Positions 16,070-16,693 of a DNA stretch of 16,693 nucleotides are shown piece by piece (the stretch's first letter is position 1; every line of letters begins with the position of its first letter). A program made the translations under genes and the position numbers. The notes under the pieces were generated by a model. That model ran no database searches, was not told the DNA's origin, and worked only from the letters and a program-made list of their open reading frames with translations. The DNA is from CAZLIC01 sp964559535 (GTDB lineage: Bacteria > Pseudomonadota > Alphaproteobacteria > Rhodobacterales > Rhodobacteraceae): assembly GCA_964559535.1 (NCBI GenBank), contig CAZLIC010000089.1, forward strand, positions 1 to 16,693, written 5' to 3'.

Positions 16070-16693
16070 TCACTCTTCCGCGATGTTCAGCGCCAGGAAG
16101 CGCGGGTCGCCCTCGCGCCGGATCAGCAGCAACAGCGACTTGCGTCCCGCGGTGCGCGCTTCCTCGATGCGGTCGGTCAGGTCTTTCACCCGCACCACCT
16201 TCTGCTGCCCGGCCTCGGTGATGATGTCGCCCGCGCGCAGACCCTTGCCATAGGCCTCGGAGGTTTCGGCAACGTCCACAACCGCCAGGCCTTCGCTGCC
16301 CTCGGGCAGGCCCAGCTTCTGTGCCATCTCGGACGTCATCGGCGCCACGGTCATGCCCAGGATCTCTTCCTCGCGCGGGGTTTCGGGCGCGGCGGCGGCG
16401 GCGGGAACCGCCTCGCCTTCGGCCTCTTCCCGGCGACCCAGCGTCACATCCAGCGTCACTGTCTTGCCGTCGCGCATCACCACCACCTTGACGGCCTGCC
16501 CGACCGGGGCATCGGCCACGCGGCGCACAAGCTCTTTGGTGTCGGACACGCCCGCGCCGTCGAAGGTGACGATCACGTCACCCGACAGCATGCCCGCATC
16601 GCGCGCCGGGCCTTCGGGCACATCGGTGATCAGGGCGCCCTTGGCCTCGGTCAGCCCCATGGCTTCGGCCACGTCGGGCGTCACGTCCTGAAT
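16070..16693 (-). CDS. Do/DegP-family periplasmic serine protease, C-terminal part with two PDZ domains (5' end outside window)
   Basis: The frame is open to the right edge, giving about 207 C-terminal residues. The visible part starts IQDVTPDVAEAMGLTEAKGA, the typical beginning of PDZ1 in DegP/DegQ-like proteases, with GPARDAGMLSGDVIVTFDG as its carboxylate-loop/helix region. An acidic Ala/Glu/Pro linker (REEAEGEAVPAAAAAPETP) leads to PDZ2 (GMTVAPMTSEMAQKLGL, AYGKGLRAGDIITEAGQ), which ends FLALNIAEE. The trypsin-like catalytic domain with its His/Asp/Ser triad and the signal peptide must lie to the right and are not seen. Family members degrade or refold misfolded periplasmic proteins. Several Do paralogues are common in this group, so I do not assign degP or degQ. 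Confidence 0.9.
   Translation of the reverse strand: MQDVTPDVAEAMGLTEAKGALITDVPEGPARDAGMLSGDVIVTFDGAGVSDTKELVRRVADAPVGQAVKVVVMRDGKTVTLDVTLGRREEAEGEAVPAAAAAPETPREEEILGMTVAPMTSEMAQKLGLPEGSEGLAVVDVAETSEAYGKGLRAGDIITEAGQQKVVRVKDLTDRIEEARTAGRKSLLLLIRREGDPRFLALNIAEE

Overview
The window is GC-rich, densely coded DNA. It most probably comes from an alphaproteobacterium of the Rhodobacterales/Paracoccaceae type. The reasons are strong G/C bias at third codon positions, genes packed with 4-base ATGA overlaps, a DUF2842-type small membrane protein, a large Ala/Glu/Pro-rich protein whose ends resemble conserved hypothetical proteins of that order, and GcvT-type oxidoreductases next to an MttB-family gene. 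I see no rRNA, tRNA, CRISPR, insertion sequence or phage gene. Taxonomy is inferred from gene content only.

Region 1 (1-9678, all + strand) is one long catabolic operon whose promoter lies upstream of the window. The order is: a FAD/GcvT oxidoreductase (5' end cut off), a zinc-free MDR quinone-reductase-like dehydrogenase, a second complete FAD/GcvT oxidoreductase of the dimethylglycine/sarcosine dehydrogenase type, an isocitrate lyase/PEP mutase-family enzyme, a trimethylamine methyltransferase (MttB)-family protein without pyrrolysine, an aldehyde dehydrogenase, and (after a strong GC hairpin) a 3-hydroxyisobutyrate dehydrogenase-like protein. The first three junctions are ATGA overlaps, the fourth is an 8-base overlap and the fifth is an 8-base gap. 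Together the genes suggest demethylation of a methylated (tertiary or quaternary) amine, with one-carbon units passed to tetrahydrofolate and the remaining carbon skeleton oxidised. The real substrate cannot be read from the sequence, and this combination is the best candidate for an undescribed pathway here.

Region 2 (9700-12760) has a 72-aa DUF2842-type membrane protein (+). Facing it is a 914-aa, highly acidic, Ala/Glu/Pro/Val-rich protein (- strand) with conserved-looking ends and a long low-complexity middle. A hairpin followed by a T-rich run on the minus strand separates the two.

Region 3 (12838-15396) carries thiamine diphosphokinase (+), whose 3' end overlaps by 47 bases the 3' end of a convergent EamA/DMT transporter (-). 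A second EamA/DMT transporter then runs divergently (+).

Region 4 (15470-16693) has a small lipoprotein with a C-terminal peptidoglycan-binding domain (+) and, convergent to it, the C-terminal part of a Do/DegP-type periplasmic serine protease with two PDZ domains (-). The protease gene runs off the right edge, and a hairpin lies between the two.
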